Source: Streblospio benedicti
Lineage: Eukaryota; Annelida; Polychaeta; Spionida; Spionidae
NCBI GenBank assembly: GCA_019095985.1
Contig: JAGTTF010005952.1
Location: 1 to 64,000 of the forward strand
DNA length: 64,000 bases
Direction of reading: 5' to 3'
Made by a program: the position numbers and the translations under genes. Of this stretch, positions 62,934-64,000 are shown piece after piece (positions within the stretch are counted from its first letter, which is position 1; every line of letters begins with the position of its first letter). The notes below the pieces were generated by a model. The model did not search any database and was not told the DNA's origin. It was given only the letters and a program-made list of their open reading frames with translations.

Positions 62934-63030
62934 GTTTCGCTTGGCACTGTGAGAGCTGAGACCTGTGTGTTTACGAAAAGGAATGGAGACCAGTCCTGCT
63001 TGCAGACGCAATTGGAGACTTGTCCAGCTG
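62934..63030 (+). CDS. Exon-like segment in the right arm, unknown peptide
   Basis: Mirror copy of 5173-5269, 97 nt, acceptor GCTTACAG and donor GTAAGTATG. The open frame encodes VSLGTVRAETCVFTKRNG, then DQSCLQTQLETCPAG. A second acceptor-like CTACAG followed by cysteine-containing sequence lies at 63484, but its phase does not fit. Function is unknown. Confidence 0.35.
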
Positions 63031-63870
63031 GTAAGTATGTTTGGTACAATGTAACGAGCCCATTTTGACTTTGGTTTTCAAAGAAAATACAGAAGGTATT
63101 TTAAGTATGATATAATCAGATGTTGATCATTTAAGTTCGGAGATATTTATATGTTAACGTACTTCCGAGTAATATTTTGTCAGCATCATCAGTTACACGG
63201 CTATCATATGCACACTGCCTTAACAGTCCATGCTCATATAATCATCAGCAGTTACACGGCTATTATATGCCCACTGCCTTAGCAGTTCATGCTTAGGCCT
63301 TCTTAAATAATATTTTTGTTTCTGGTTAGCGAGCGAACCTATATTATCGCCCCAATCCTGTCAAATTTTATGAAGTTTACAAAAAAAAAGTAACATTTTA
63401 CTGACCGAAGCTATTGTGCAATCCTGTCAAAAATAAAGAAATTTTACCTGCTCATAACTTAATATTTTTGCATAGACCTACAGGTGCATTGTGAACGTCC
63501 GATGTACATCCACAGGACTGGTTCACACGACAAAGCTGTACGACCAACGACAGACAGGTGGCAGGCAAAAAGGACTGGTTTAAATATTGACACAGGACTG
63601 GTCTTTGTGATGCATTTCATAATTTTCTAACTGCAAAAGGACGGTCATTCATAACTTGATTGTGTTTTTGTGTGTTATTAAGGTAACATTTGGTACATAG
63701 TATAGTGATTTGAAAATTGTGATTTTTTCTTTCATCATATTTTTTACCTAAAATCAAAGCAGTAAGGTTTTTTAATGGTGGAAGTTTTTTTAATCACAAT
63801 TTTGGCTACCACAATTTTAGGTGCAAAAATGGGTAAATACTGAATAAATATATTACTTCTTAAATATATT

Positions 63871-64000
63871 GTTTTAATCAAATGTCCTGTATATGATGAT
63901 ATCAGAAATGAATTGTATAATAATATTCCAGATTTATCTTTTTTCAACATTAATGATGAACATAAATTATACTACCTGCTAAGCAAGAAAGATATTGTAT
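63871..64000 (+). mobile_element. LINE ORF2 C-terminal fragment, runs off the window
   Basis: An open frame encodes VLIKCPVYDDIRNELYNNIP and NDEHKLYYLLSKKD, the Cys-Pro-x-Tyr end region after LINE reverse transcriptases. It starts exactly where the right arm ends. Confidence 0.6.

Noticed and set aside
63871-64000. Target LINE interrupted by the giant element
   Set aside because: The left outer flank does not carry the matching upstream LINE half, so this cannot be claimed; kept as an open point in the terminus finding.

Overview
The window is eukaryotic: GT-AG introns, tRNA-derived SINEs, LINE, copia- and gypsy-type elements and many non-autonomous DNA transposons. EGF and C-type-lectin exons plus this repeat mix suggest a marine invertebrate, perhaps an amphioxus-like deuterostome (a guess, not shown by the sequence). 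Nothing bacterial or organellar is seen. There is one 100-base assembly gap (46173-46272).

The dominant structure is a very large gapped inverted repeat. The left arm (about 1551-18117) matches the reverse complement of the right arm (about 48020-63870). Both arms carry the same chain: an AT-rich tip, an exon-like segment, a SINE, a Mutator-like (MULE) inverted-repeat module, a multi-exon transposase gene, a palindromic SINE pair, and an inner block. The arms differ by large insertions and deletions. The left arm has a 2.8 kb hAT element (2199-4992), a 1.9 kb element with tandem-repeat arms (8157-10023), a 910 bp TTAA-flanked MITE (11268-12177) and a block with an unclassified transposase-like gene (12533-16650). 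The right arm alone keeps the catalytic half of the FLYWCH/MULE gene (51890-61530), which also holds a LINE whose ORF1 encodes a NADAR-like domain (56268-58500).

The spacer (18118-48019) holds a copia-type LTR element (20065-24729); two EGF exons and two lectin-domain exons of one plus-strand gene (25459-35317), whose intron carries an LTR element nested in a small hAT-type MITE; tandemly duplicated intron segments with SINEs; a mariner-type MITE; a LINE 3' fragment; two exons of a membrane protein (36956-37989); a minus-strand multi-exon DUF4806-like gene (40564-43382); a gypsy-type fragment (about 43510-44740) running into a 1.4 kb polypyrimidine tract; and the gap.

The order of events can be partly read. 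The arms were duplicated first (or the element with long inverted repeats formed). Insertions present in one arm with an intact empty site in the other, namely the hAT element and the TTAA MITE, came later. The left arm then resembles an internally deleted, non-autonomous copy of the right arm. Whether the whole is one giant transposon with about 16 kb ends, an inverted segmental duplication, or partly an assembly product cannot be decided from this sequence.
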